Of a stretch of DNA of 64,000 nucleotides, positions 28,031-36,380 are shown in pieces. Within the stretch, counting starts at the first letter, position 1; every line of letters begins with the position of its first letter. The DNA lies in the NCBI GenBank assembly GCA_002167435.2, contig NHBR02000119.1:62001-126000 (forward strand), given 5' to 3'. A program made the position numbers and the translations under genes. The DNA is from Allomuricauda sp. TMED12. GTDB lineage: Bacteria; Bacteroidota; Bacteroidia; Flavobacteriales; Flavobacteriaceae. The notes under the pieces were generated by a model. It searched no databases and was not told the DNA's origin. It worked only from the letters and a program-made list of their open reading frames with translations.

Positions 28031-28056
28031 TGTACTATTTTAGTTCAATTAGTACA
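28031..28056. promoter_or_regulatory. Putative TetR operator, copy 2 (tetR autoregulation)
   Basis: TGTACTA (28031-28037) and TAGTACA (28050-28056) are perfect 7-bp inverted arms 12 bases apart. The site begins 8 bases upstream of the tetR start and touches the end of its -7 element, so binding there would block transcription. Confidence 0.65.
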
Positions 28057-28082
28057 AATATATGAAAATATTTTTAAATCAA
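28055..28082 (-). promoter_or_regulatory. Promoter of tetR
   Basis: On the minus strand TTG (28082-28080), a 17-base spacer and TATATTTG (28062-28055) match the Bacteroidota consensus. The predicted start near 28050 lies inside the operator. Confidence 0.7.
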
Positions 28083-28384
28083 TTAATATCATCTATTTAA
28101 TATCCACAATTAAACTGGATATCCTAATACTTTGATGAATACGGAATTGCACCAACTCCGATAAGAATGGGCATTGGGAATAAAATAATAGGAGTAGTGG
28201 TGGCCATACAAAATGAAAAAGTTATAACTTGAGTGAATCAACGTTGATTAAATTGCTGTCCCCCTTTTAGCCCCCTATTCAACTTATGAGATTTCATTTT
28301 AACTCTGATAATACTAATAAAGATTAATATTCATGTAGTTATAGGTTATAAGATTTATTTGACATAGAGACTCCTAAGTATGAA

Positions 28385-28816
28385 TTAGAACGGAAAAAAC
28401 TCCTCTACATCCTCTTTTCCCTCAATCAAATCTAGAATGGTCGTGTTCTCAAGGACTTTGATGAATTTTGACTTATTGGACCCTATAAGTTTATGAAGTA
28501 CACAAGGATTGTCCATATTACAATTTCGAATACCCATTACACATGAATTTACCCTTTTCTCACCATCAATGACTTTAACAATTTCCATGAGCGTATGTTG
28601 ACGGTCATTTTCACTTAAGTAGAAACCGCCCTTGGGGCCTCTAGTGGATGAAATGATATCATGACGGGAAAGTTCCTGTAACAATTTCGCCAAATAGGCT
28701 TCCGGTACATGAACGGTCTCATAAATGTCCCGGACCAAAATCTTATGGTCAGCATTGGAGTTCAATGCTAGATAAAGAACTCCTTTTATGGCATATTTAG
28801 AAGAATTGGAAAGCAT
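28385..28816 (-). CDS. Rrf2 family regulator (NsrR/IscR-like), divergent from nos genes
   Basis: 143 residues. It begins with the Rrf2 helix-turn-helix (MLSNSSKYAIKGVLYLAL, VPEAYLAKLLQELSRHDIIS) and wing RGPKGGFYLS. Three cysteines in CVMGIRNCNMDNPC stand where IscR/NsrR bind an iron-sulfur cluster. NsrR-type members sense nitric oxide. It is divergent from the nos cluster across 116 bases, so it probably regulates that cluster. A second Rrf2 gene with the same cysteine arrangement closes the island at 36717. NO sensing is inferred from context, not shown. Confidence 0.9.
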   Translation of the reverse strand: MLSNSSKYAIKGVLYLALNSNADHKILVRDIYETVHVPEAYLAKLLQELSRHDIISSTRGPKGGFYLSENDRQHTLMEIVKVIDGEKRVNSCVMGIRNCNMDNPCVLHKLIGSNKSKFIKVLENTTILDLIEGKEDVEEFFPF

Positions 28817-28862
28817 GGTCTAAAATGTTAAACAAAGATTAAAAGACATTTTTATCCTTTTT

Positions 28863-28876
28863 ATGATTAATATCAT
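28863..28876. promoter_or_regulatory. FNR/CRP-type box of the nos promoter
   Basis: ATGAT-TAAT-ATCAT fits the FNR/CRP half-site pattern TGAT-N4-ATCA with symmetric 5-base arms. Its centre lies 36.5 bases before the end of the -7 element, that is near -41.5 from the expected start, the classical class II activator position. Confidence 0.65.
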
Positions 28877-28898
28877 GTTATACCTATTTGTCCCTATA

Positions 28899-28906
28899 TA
28901 CATTTG
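28899..28906 (+). promoter_or_regulatory. -7 element of the nos promoter
   Basis: TACATTTG matches TANNTTTG. No good TTG lies 17-19 bases upstream, consistent with a promoter that needs an activator. The leader to the ATG at 28933 would be about 22 bases. Confidence 0.65.
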
Positions 28907-28932
28907 AATCAAATTTTAAAATCATTTAACAC

Positions 28933-29445
28933 ATGAAGACAATAATAAAAGGAATGGCCCTTCTCTTTACCGTGGTAATGATAGGATGTGGAGGAAAGAA
29001 TGAAGAGAAAAAAGAGGAAGGCTTTAGCGTACAACGTAAAAAGGCTCCCACAGAAAAACCTGTAGAGACCAACACGACCAGCAATATAAAGGCTTCCGAA
29101 CGTGTGGACATGACTACGATAGGGGTCGGTCCAATCAAGTCCGTTGAATTGGGGCCGGATATTGATCAAGCCATGGTGGCAAATGGAAAACAGGTTTATG
29201 ATCAAATGTGTTTGGCTTGCCATAGAATTGGTAAAAAATTCATCGGTCCCCCTCCCAATGGAATATTGGAACGAAGAACCCCAGAATGGGTCATGAACAT
29301 GATCTTGAACCCCCAAGAAATGGTACAACAGGATCCTTTGGCCAAAGAACTACTCCAAGAATTCAATGGATCGCCAATGTCCAACCAAGGGTTGACCGAA
29401 GATCAGGCCAGAGCTATTCTCGAATACTTTAGAACCTTAAAATAA
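28933..29445 (+). CDS. Lipoprotein c-type cytochrome of the nos cluster
   Basis: 170 residues with a lipoprotein signal ending MIGC (Cys19), a charged linker of about 60 residues, then a single class I cytochrome c domain with the heme motif CLACH and a late methionine in GSPMSNQGLT as the probable sixth ligand. Clade II nos clusters commonly carry such cytochromes, thought to donate electrons to NosZ. It is the first gene after the FNR-type promoter and 5 bases before the fasciclin gene. Confidence 0.9.
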   Translation: MKTIIKGMALLFTVVMIGCGGKNEEKKEEGFSVQRKKAPTEKPVETNTTSNIKASERVDMTTIGVGPIKSVELGPDIDQAMVANGKQVYDQMCLACHRIGKKFIGPPPNGILERRTPEWVMNMILNPQEMVQQDPLAKELLQEFNGSPMSNQGLTEDQARAILEYFRTLK

Positions 29446-29450
29446 ATCGT

Positions 29451-30032
29451 ATGAGATCAACCATTAAACTCAGTACTATGGGACTATTTCTACTGCTAGC
29501 TCTCAACAGCAGTTGTAAGGATAGGGCCCAAAACCAAACCACGGTTTCCGACCAAAACGCGTCTGAGGCCATATTGGAAAACAATAAAGGGCAGGCTTTT
29601 ATAGAAGATGATGAGTCCACTCCCAATGTGTTACAAATAGCCATAGGATCAGCTGATCATACCACCTTGGTCGCAGCCGTACAGGCCGCTGAACTGGAGA
29701 ATGTTTTAGTAAATGCCGGTCCCCTAATGGTGTTCGCGCCTACCAATGCCGCTTTTGATGCGCTGCCCGAAGGAACCGTAGAAGACCTATTGAAGCCTGA
29801 AAACAAGGATGCCCTGGCAAACATCCTCAAATACCATGTAACCCCAGGCAACTATTCCAAAGATTTTTTAAAAAAATTCAAAAAACTCGGACAGGCCAAT
29901 AACCAAAATGTTTCCGTGGAAGTTAAAGGTGATGATGTCTTTGTCGGGGGCGCCAAGATAATTGGTAGTGTACCCGCAGGAAATGGAATCGTACATGTTG
30001 TGGACAAGGTCATCCTGCCTCCTACCCAATAA
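29451..30032 (+). CDS. Fasciclin (FAS1) domain lipoprotein in the nos operon
   Basis: 193 residues with a lipoprotein signal ending NSSC (Cys22) and one FAS1 domain (about 55-190): VLQIAIGSADHTTLVAAVQA, the H1 box VFAPTNAAFDALP and the H2-like GNGIVHVVDKVILPP. FAS1 domains mediate adhesion or protein contacts and have no known electron-transfer role. It sits 5 bases after the cytochrome gene and 38 before nosZ, so it is very probably co-transcribed. A function in assembling or tethering NosZ at the membrane is only a hypothesis. Confidence 0.88.
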   Translation: MRSTIKLSTMGLFLLLALNSSCKDRAQNQTTVSDQNASEAILENNKGQAFIEDDESTPNVLQIAIGSADHTTLVAAVQAAELENVLVNAGPLMVFAPTNAAFDALPEGTVEDLLKPENKDALANILKYHVTPGNYSKDFLKKFKKLGQANNQNVSVEVKGDDVFVGGAKIIGSVPAGNGIVHVVDKVILPPTQ

Positions 30033-30070
30033 ACAATACAAAACCAAAAAAACGAATAAATCCTAACACA

Positions 30071-32023
30071 ATGAAAATTAACAACCATTTGATAGTTACC
30101 ATAGGGTCGGCATTGATGCTAGTGTCCTGTGGCCAACAAAACCAAAGTTCGAACGGGGCATTGTCATCCAGTGCTGCCGAAAAAGTATATGTTGCCCCAG
30201 GGGAACAAGATGAGTTTTACGCCTTTTTATCCGGAGGATATAGTGGCAACCTTACCGTGTATGGTTTACCATCAGGTAGAATGTTCAAAGAAATACCGGT
30301 GTTCTCCCAATTCCCGACTTCTGGGTATGGTTATTCCGAAGAAACCGTTCCCATGTTGAACACTTCCCATGGATTTGTTCCTTGGGACGACCTTCACCAC
30401 CCCGATATTTCCCAGACCAATGGGGAGTTGGACGGTAGATGGATCTTTGTTAACGGAAACAACACCCCACGTATTGCAAGAGTCGATTTGAGCACATTTG
30501 AAACAGCTGAGATCATTGAGGTTCCCAACAGTGCCGGGAACCACAGTTCGTCCTTTATTACGGAAAATACAGAATATGTTGTGGCCGGTACCCGTTTTGC
30601 CGTACCCGTACCCCAAAGGGATATGTCCATTAGTGAATACAAAGGAAACTTCAAAGGTGCCCTGACTTTTATAAGTGTGGATCCTGAACATGGACATATG
30701 GCCATCAAGTTTCAATTGTTGATGCCCGGGTTCAACTATGATCTTTCACACCCTGGTAGGGGAAAATCTCATGGCTGGTTCTTTTTCACCACCTATAATA
30801 CGGAAGAGGCCAATACCCTATTGGAAGTAAATGCCTCTCAAAATGACAAAGATTTCATTGCAGCCATCAACTGGAAAAAAATCGAAGAGTATGTGAACAA
30901 TGGCGGGGGAACCAAAATGCCAGCTAACTATGCACACAACGTATATGATGAGCATTCCCACACAGGAACATCCACAATGCGTAAGGAAGTACTCACCGTG
31001 GATCCAACAAAAGTACCTGGAGCAGTTTACTTTTTGCCAACACCTAAATCCCCTCATGGATGTGATGTCGATCCATCAGGAGAATACATTATCGGTAACG
31101 GAAAACTATCTGCCGATTTAACCGTACACTCCTTTGATAAAATGATTGCGGCCATTGAAGGTGAGAAATTTGATGGGGAAGCCTATGGAATCCCAATCCT
31201 AAAATTTGAAGATGTATTGGCGGGACAGGTAAAAAGTGGGGGCCTCGGTCCACTACATACCGAATTTGACGGTAAAGGAAATGCCTATACCACCTTCTTT
31301 ATTTCCTCGGAAGTGGTCAAATGGAAATTGGGCACTTGGGAGGTCATTGATAGAAAACCAACGTACTACTCCGTGGGTCACCTTATGATTCCTGGAGGTA
31401 ACTCGAGAAAACCATTTGGTCAATATGTAGTGGCTATGAACAAAATTACCAAGGACCGATACTTGCCCACTGGTCCGGAAATGGAACACTCTGCACAGAT
31501 CTATGACATATCAGGGGACAAAATGGAATTGATCTATGACTTCCCAACACACGGGGAGCCCCACTACGCTGCGGGGTGCCCCGCTGAGCTATTGGCTCCG
31601 AAATCACAGAAAATCTATCGATTGGATGAGAACCAGCACCCCTATGCCGTAACAACCGCTGATGGTTCCAAAGTGGTACGAGATGGCAAAGAGGTACATG
31701 TATACATGTCCACAATTCGCAGTCACTTTACCCCGGACAATATTGAGGGTATCAAAGTCGGTGATAAGGTATACTTCCATATCACCAACCACGAGCAGGA
31801 TTTTGATGTGCCGCACGGTTTCTCCATCTTGGGTCAAAACTCCTCCGAACTTTTAGTGATGCCAGGACAAACCAAGACATCGGTCTGGGAACCTAAACAA
31901 GTTGGGGTATGGCCATTCTACTGTACAGACTTCTGTTCGGCCCTACACCAAGAAATGCAAGGATATGTCAGGGTCTCCCCTGCCAATTCCAATATAGAAT
32001 TGAAATGGTCACTTGGTGAATAA
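30071..32023 (+). CDS. nosZ: Nitrous-oxide reductase, Sec-dependent (clade II)
   Basis: 650 residues. It reduces N2O to N2 outside the cytoplasm with two copper centres. The N-terminus is a Sec lipoprotein-type signal ending LVSC (Cys20), not a twin-arginine signal, which marks clade II. The seven-bladed propeller carries CuZ histidines in WDDLHHPDIS, SPHGCDVDPSG, GPLHTEF, VGHLMIPGG and HGEPHYAAG. The C-terminal cupredoxin domain (about 560-645) has the CuA ligands in DVPHGFS, YCTDFCSALHQEM (two Cys, His and Met). All expected ligands appear present, so the enzyme should be active. A terminator hairpin follows within 25 bases. Confidence 0.97.
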   Translation: MKINNHLIVTIGSALMLVSCGQQNQSSNGALSSSAAEKVYVAPGEQDEFYAFLSGGYSGNLTVYGLPSGRMFKEIPVFSQFPTSGYGYSEETVPMLNTSHGFVPWDDLHHPDISQTNGELDGRWIFVNGNNTPRIARVDLSTFETAEIIEVPNSAGNHSSSFITENTEYVVAGTRFAVPVPQRDMSISEYKGNFKGALTFISVDPEHGHMAIKFQLLMPGFNYDLSHPGRGKSHGWFFFTTYNTEEANTLLEVNASQNDKDFIAAINWKKIEEYVNNGGGTKMPANYAHNVYDEHSHTGTSTMRKEVLTVDPTKVPGAVYFLPTPKSPHGCDVDPSGEYIIGNGKLSADLTVHSFDKMIAAIEGEKFDGEAYGIPILKFEDVLAGQVKSGGLGPLHTEFDGKGNAYTTFFISSEVVKWKLGTWEVIDRKPTYYSVGHLMIPGGNSRKPFGQYVVAMNKITKDRYLPTGPEMEHSAQIYDISGDKMELIYDFPTHGEPHYAAGCPAELLAPKSQKIYRLDENQHPYAVTTADGSKVVRDGKEVHVYMSTIRSHFTPDNIEGIKVGDKVYFHITNHEQDFDVPHGFSILGQNSSELLVMPGQTKTSVWEPKQVGVWPFYCTDFCSALHQEMQGYVRVSPANSNIELKWSLGE

Positions 32024-32047
32024 TTCGGATTGACTCACCAATGAATG

Positions 32048-32081
32048 AAGCGGGCTGTGTCCACCACCTGCCCGCTTTTTT
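32048..32081 (+). terminator. Intrinsic terminator directly after nosZ
   Basis: AAGCGGGC (32048-32055) and GCCCGCTT (32070-32077) form an 8-bp G+C-rich stem with a 14-base loop, followed by T's to 32081. It lies inside the nos cluster and should limit read-through from nosZ into the assembly genes. Confidence 0.8.
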
Positions 32082-32146
32082 ACAAATTGACAAACTACCA
32101 TCGACCAAAAAACCGCACTCAGTTTGTAACCTATAAATCAAAAGAA

Positions 32147-32758
32147 ATGAAAAAGGCTAGTATATTAATGATCTTTGGCCCGCTCTTCCTATTGGGATTA
32201 TATATTTTCCCACTTTGGAACATCATGTTGGGAGCTCCACAATATCCTGATCCCTTGGGGTTGAACATTCATATCAATGGTCTAAAGGGAGTAAACGAAT
32301 TTGATATCCAAAACATTGATGGCCTGAACCACTATATAGGAATGCACACGCTCCCGAAAGCTGAGGACATGTGGGAATTTAGTACTTTTCCCATGGTTAT
32401 CGGAATCATGGTGGCCCTTGGGGTATTGATCGGGTTATTGGGTTACTTCAACAAGGTTAACTACAAATGGTTTCTTGGTTGGTTTGTACTAATGTCCATT
32501 ATGGGCATATTGGGCATGTACGATTTCAATGAATGGTTGGTGGACTATGGTACGAATCTGGACCCCAATGCCATTATGAAATTGACCAATCCCGACGGAA
32601 CAGCGATGACCTATAAACCCCCTTTATTGGGACATGTAAAGATGTTGAATTTTGATGTAACCTCCATGCCTGCATCTGGAGGTTGGCTCATGTTCGTTGG
32701 CATGATGCTTACCTTGGCCGCAGGATTTTTGGGATGGAAAAAGACTAAAAAACAATAA
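32147..32758 (+). CDS. Membrane protein in the NosB position
   Basis: 203 residues from the ATG at 32147, with four transmembrane helices (ILMIFGPLFLLGLYIFPLW, VIGIMVALGVLIGLLGYF, FLGWFVLMSIMGILGMYDF, GWLMFVGMMLTLAAGFLGW). A longer frame from 32045 would run through the terminator and is rejected. Between helices 1 and 2 there is a periplasmic segment of about 60 residues. The position directly after nosZ in a clade II cluster and the four-helix layout correspond to NosB, a protein characteristic of those clusters with unproven function, probably in electron flow or assembly. It is 10 bases before nosL. Confidence 0.8.
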   Translation: MKKASILMIFGPLFLLGLYIFPLWNIMLGAPQYPDPLGLNIHINGLKGVNEFDIQNIDGLNHYIGMHTLPKAEDMWEFSTFPMVIGIMVALGVLIGLLGYFNKVNYKWFLGWFVLMSIMGILGMYDFNEWLVDYGTNLDPNAIMKLTNPDGTAMTYKPPLLGHVKMLNFDVTSMPASGGWLMFVGMMLTLAAGFLGWKKTKKQ

Positions 32759-32768
32759 AATATTCATT

Positions 32769-33197
32769 ATGAAACCATCCATTATCTTATTTCTTGTATT
32801 CTTTGGTTGTGCTATGGGCTGCTCTGTAAGTCCAAAACCCATTGATTATGGTCATGTTGGTTGTCATTATTGTAGTATGACTATTGTAGACAAGCAACAT
32901 GCTGCACAGCTCGTCACCACTAAAGGCAAGGTGTTTAATTTTGACGCCGTGGAATGTATGATGAACCAATTAAAGGACGATCAAACCGAGATGGCCCTGT
33001 TTTTGGTCAACGATTTTGACCGACCCGGTGAACTGGTGGATGCCAAAAATGCCACCTATTTGATCAGCGAGAATATTCCCAGCCCTATGGGTGCCTTTCT
33101 AAGTGCATTTTCCGAGCAAAAGGCCGCCCAAAACACATTGGATGACAATGGAGGGAAACTGCTATCCTGGACCGAATTAAAACAAGAATACAAATAA
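32769..33197 (+). CDS. nosL: NosL copper chaperone lipoprotein
   Basis: 142 residues with a lipoprotein signal (lipobox cysteine either Cys14 or Cys18). The mature start has CHYCSMTIVDKQHAAQ, the Cys/Met copper-binding motif of NosL, followed by the family's KVFNFDAVECMM. NosL binds Cu(I) and delivers it to apo-NosZ in the periplasm. It lies between the NosB-like gene and the small cupin gene. Confidence 0.93.
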   Translation: MKPSIILFLVFFGCAMGCSVSPKPIDYGHVGCHYCSMTIVDKQHAAQLVTTKGKVFNFDAVECMMNQLKDDQTEMALFLVNDFDRPGELVDAKNATYLISENIPSPMGAFLSAFSEQKAAQNTLDDNGGKLLSWTELKQEYK

Positions 33198-33217
33198 CAA
33201 AGTAAAAGTTTAAATCC

Positions 33218-33517
33218 ATGTATATGATCGATATTGACAATACAATTACCCAACAACCTTTTGATGGTCTACAGATAGAACAATTGGTCAAAAACCCATC
33301 CTTGGAAATTTTGAGCATCAGCTTGGCCAAAAATGCGGTATTTCCAAATCACACATCCCCAAAAGATGCCCATTTGATTGTTTTGGAAGGTTCCATCAAT
33401 TTTCATATTGAGAACCAAATTGTTAATTTAACAGCACAACAACATTTTGGTTTTTCCAAAGAAGTGGAGCATTGGGTAACGGCCAAGGAAGACACCAAGT
33501 TTTTGATCATCAGATAA
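33218..33517 (+). CDS. Small cupin-domain protein within the nos cluster
   Basis: 99 residues, a single cupin barrel (ISLAKNAVFPNHTSPKDAHLIVLEG, then FGFSKEVEHWVTA), with no signal peptide, so cytoplasmic. Two histidines (HTSPKDAH) and a later one (EHW) could hold a metal. Small cupins of this type occur near anaerobic respiration genes in this phylum; the role is unknown, perhaps a sensor. It is 20 bases after nosL and 58 before nosD. Confidence 0.75.
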   Translation: MYMIDIDNTITQQPFDGLQIEQLVKNPSLEILSISLAKNAVFPNHTSPKDAHLIVLEGSINFHIENQIVNLTAQQHFGFSKEVEHWVTAKEDTKFLIIR

Positions 33518-33575
33518 AAATTGCTTTGTTCCGTTTTAAAAAGGTACCACTGAGTACTTCAATTACAAAGACACC

Positions 33576-34826
33576 ATGATATTCAACAATCCACATCACA
33601 AATATATCCTAGGATTGATCATGCTTCTGTTGGGACCATTGGTATGGGCCAAGACCTGGACCATCTGCCCAACCTGTGAGCATAGTTCCATCAAGGAGAC
33701 GATTCAACAGGCCAATGCCCATGACACCTTGTTGATTCAAAAAGGAACCTATAGAGAATTTGAAATTCTGGTGGACAGGCCCTTGGTCATCAAAGGAATT
33801 GATTATCCCATTATCGACGGAGAAAAAAAGGGTGAGATTTTTAGGGTCCAATCGGACGGTGTGACCCTGGACGGTCTATTCATAATCAATGTAGGAGTCA
33901 GCTACACAAAGGACAATGCAGCCATCCGGGTAATCAGAAGCAAAAATTTCCTTATCCAAAATATGGTACTGGAACAATTATTTTTCGGTATCTATTTAGA
34001 AAAATCATCCCATGGCAAAGTATACCATAATAGAATCATCGGAGAAGCCGTGGACGAATACAATTCGGGGAACGGAATCCAACTTTGGTATTCCTCCGAT
34101 GTAGAGGTAAGTAAAAACCACGTTCAGGGAACCCGGGATGGTATCTATTTGGAGTTCTCCGACCAAATCACAATTACAGATAATGTAAGCAGGGACAATC
34201 TTCGGTACGGACTCCATTTCATGTTTTCCGATCATGATGTCTATACCCACAATACTTTTGAGAACAATGGTGCCGGAGTGGCAGTTATGTTCTCAAAGTT
34301 CATCACCATGAAGAAAAATACGTTTCGAAAGAATTGGGGCACAGCAGCCTATGGTATGTTGTTAAAAGAAATCAACGATGCGGAAATCAGCGAAAACACT
34401 TTTGAAGAAAATACCATTGGTATAAATATCGAAGGATCTAACCGAATCAAGTATACCGATAACGATTTTGTTGGCAATGGTTGGGCCATTCGTGTTATTG
34501 GAGCTTGCTACACCAATAGTTTTAAGGGCAACAATTTCCTTTACAATTCCTTCGACATTTCTTATAACAGCAAATTGAACGACAATGTATTCGAAGGAAA
34601 CTTTTGGAGCAGTTATACCGGTTATGATCTCGACAAGGATGGTACTGGTGATGTACCTTATCGTCCCGTGAAATTGTTTTCCTATGTAGTAAATCGAACC
34701 CCGGAAACCATTGTTTTGTTGCGGAGCCTTTTCATGGATATCATTGATTTCTCCGAACGGGTCTCCCCCGTCTTCACGCCTGATAATTTAAAAGATGCCC
34801 AACCTTTAATGAAAATACGATCATGA
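33576..34826 (+). CDS. nosD: NosD, periplasmic copper-centre maturation protein
   Basis: 416 residues with a signal peptide (YILGLIMLLLGPLVWAKTW) and a right-handed parallel beta-helix built of carbohydrate-binding/sugar-hydrolase-like repeats (for example GNGIQLWYSSDVEVSKNHV, DGIYLEFSDQITITDNVS). NosD works with the NosFY transporter to supply sulfur for the CuZ centre of NosZ. Its last codons overlap nosF by 4 bases (ATGA), a translational coupling. Confidence 0.95.
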   Translation: MIFNNPHHKYILGLIMLLLGPLVWAKTWTICPTCEHSSIKETIQQANAHDTLLIQKGTYREFEILVDRPLVIKGIDYPIIDGEKKGEIFRVQSDGVTLDGLFIINVGVSYTKDNAAIRVIRSKNFLIQNMVLEQLFFGIYLEKSSHGKVYHNRIIGEAVDEYNSGNGIQLWYSSDVEVSKNHVQGTRDGIYLEFSDQITITDNVSRDNLRYGLHFMFSDHDVYTHNTFENNGAGVAVMFSKFITMKKNTFRKNWGTAAYGMLLKEINDAEISENTFEENTIGINIEGSNRIKYTDNDFVGNGWAIRVIGACYTNSFKGNNFLYNSFDISYNSKLNDNVFEGNFWSSYTGYDLDKDGTGDVPYRPVKLFSYVVNRTPETIVLLRSLFMDIIDFSERVSPVFTPDNLKDAQPLMKIRS

Positions 34827-35536
34827 CCATTGCAATAAACAATCTTCATAAGCGATTTGGAAAAAACCAAGTATTGAAAGGGGTAGATCTATCCATTGAC
34901 GAAGGCCATATTTATGCCATTCTTGGACCCAACGGATCGGGCAAGACTACTTTAATCAAGAGTATCCTGGGCATGGTAATTCCCGATAAAGGTAGTATCA
35001 CCGTACTGGACAGGGCCATCAAAAAGGACTGGAAATACCGCAAAAAAATTGACTATCTCCCCCAGATCGCCAATTTTCCTCCCAACATCAAGGTCAAGGA
35101 ATTGATTCACATGATCAAGGACCTAAGGAACAGTCCCAGTGCTGAGAAAGAGCTTATCGAGCTATTTGGATTGGACCCCTTCTTGGACAAAAAACTGTCA
35201 ACCCTTTCCGGAGGTACCAAACAAAAGGTGAACATTGTATTGACCTTTATGTTCGACAGTCCCTTGATTATCCTGGATGAACCCACCACAGGCTTGGATC
35301 CAAAGGCCTTGATTCGTTTAAAGGAATTGATCCAAAAAGAGAAAACCCAGGGGAAAACCATTTTGATTACCACGCACATTATGCAGTTTGTGGAAGAAAT
35401 GGCCGATGAAATCCTATATCTGTTGGAAGGGGAGATTTATTTTAAAGGAAGTATAACAGAACTTTTGGAACAGACCGAACAAACCAATTTTGAACATGCC
35501 ATTGCGGCCATAACGACTTCGGATAGCCATGCTTAA
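34823..35536 (+). CDS. nosF: NosF, ABC transporter ATP-binding protein
   Basis: 237 residues with a complete ATPase: Walker A GPNGSGKTT, signature LSGGTKQKVN, Walker B LIILDEPTTGLD and switch histidine in ILITTHIMQF. It powers the NosY permease for the CuZ sulfur supply. It overlaps nosD by 4 bases and nosY by 8. Confidence 0.95.
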   Translation: MTIAINNLHKRFGKNQVLKGVDLSIDEGHIYAILGPNGSGKTTLIKSILGMVIPDKGSITVLDRAIKKDWKYRKKIDYLPQIANFPPNIKVKELIHMIKDLRNSPSAEKELIELFGLDPFLDKKLSTLSGGTKQKVNIVLTFMFDSPLIILDEPTTGLDPKALIRLKELIQKEKTQGKTILITTHIMQFVEEMADEILYLLEGEIYFKGSITELLEQTEQTNFEHAIAAITTSDSHA

Positions 35537-36311
35537 AATATTGAAATACAGTTTTTACGATTTAATACGCAGCCGTTGGAGCTACGTTTATTTTCTGTTT
35601 TATCTTGCCCTTGGATTTGTTTTGTTATTCTTGAACAACGATGTCTCCAAAGCCGTGATAACTTTAATGAACGTAATCATCGTCCTAATTCCTTTAATAG
35701 GAACCATTTTCGGAGTGATGTACTATTACAATTCCCGTGAATTTACCGAACTTTTATTAGCACAGCCCATCAAACGGAGTTCTATATTTATGGGACAATA
35801 TTTTGGTGTTGCAGGCTCTCTTACCATGAGTTTGGTGCTTGGCTTGGGCATTCCATTTTTATTATATGGCCTTTTACGAAGCAATGCAATTTTTGATTTT
35901 TCCCTCTTATTGGTCACAGGAGCTTTCTTGACTTTTATATTTGTGGGTCTATCCTTTGTAATCGCCATATCCAATGAAAACAAAATCAAGGGTTTTGGAT
36001 ATGCCGTATTGTTATGGCTATTTTTGGCCGTGGTCTATGATGGACTTTTTCTGATGTCTCTTATTATATTTGAAGAATACCCGTTGGACACTTTTTCCTT
36101 GGTGGCCACCGCGCTCAATCCCATAGATCTTTCACGTATATTGATACTGCTCAAGTTGGATATTTCTGCACTTTTAGGATATACAGGCGCTATTTTTAGA
36201 AAGTTTTTTGGTACTGATCTGGGTTTCTTGGTCTCCATGGCTATATTATTTCTTTGGACGTTGTTGCCTATACTTAGTTTAAGGTACAAGGCAAAAAGAA
36301 AAGATTTCTAA
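35529..36311 (+). CDS. nosY: NosY, ABC transporter permease
   Basis: 260 residues with six transmembrane helices of the ABC-2 type. It begins MLKILKYSFYDLIRSRWSYVYFLFY, and the conserved first periplasmic part and FTELLLAQPIKRSSIF loop match NosY. It forms the NosFY exporter that supplies NosD. It overlaps nosF by 8 bases and ends the assembly block nosDFY. Confidence 0.94.
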   Translation: MLKILKYSFYDLIRSRWSYVYFLFYLALGFVLLFLNNDVSKAVITLMNVIIVLIPLIGTIFGVMYYYNSREFTELLLAQPIKRSSIFMGQYFGVAGSLTMSLVLGLGIPFLLYGLLRSNAIFDFSLLLVTGAFLTFIFVGLSFVIAISNENKIKGFGYAVLLWLFLAVVYDGLFLMSLIIFEEYPLDTFSLVATALNPIDLSRILILLKLDISALLGYTGAIFRKFFGTDLGFLVSMAILFLWTLLPILSLRYKAKRKDF

Positions 36312-36380
36312 CAAAAACATTAGAGTTGGCAATGCAAGGAACACTTTACGAAAAATAAGGTATATCGACAACATGTACGA

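Larger units (their letters stand above)
28024..28384. other. Intergenic region between rrf2 and tetR
   Basis: About 360 A+T-rich bases without a credible ORF. The left end holds the tetR promoter and operator. A perfect 14-bp palindrome AATCAACGTTGATT occurs at 28236-28249 without a neighbouring start site. I see nothing else. Confidence 0.6.

Noticed and set aside
28236-28249. Perfect 14-bp palindrome AATCAACGTTGATT
   Set aside because: No promoter or start codon is placed to use it; it may be chance in A+T-rich sequence.
32045-32146. Upstream extension of the NosB-position gene
   Set aside because: The extra residues would be encoded by the nosZ terminator hairpin; the ATG at 32147 directly precedes the first membrane helix.
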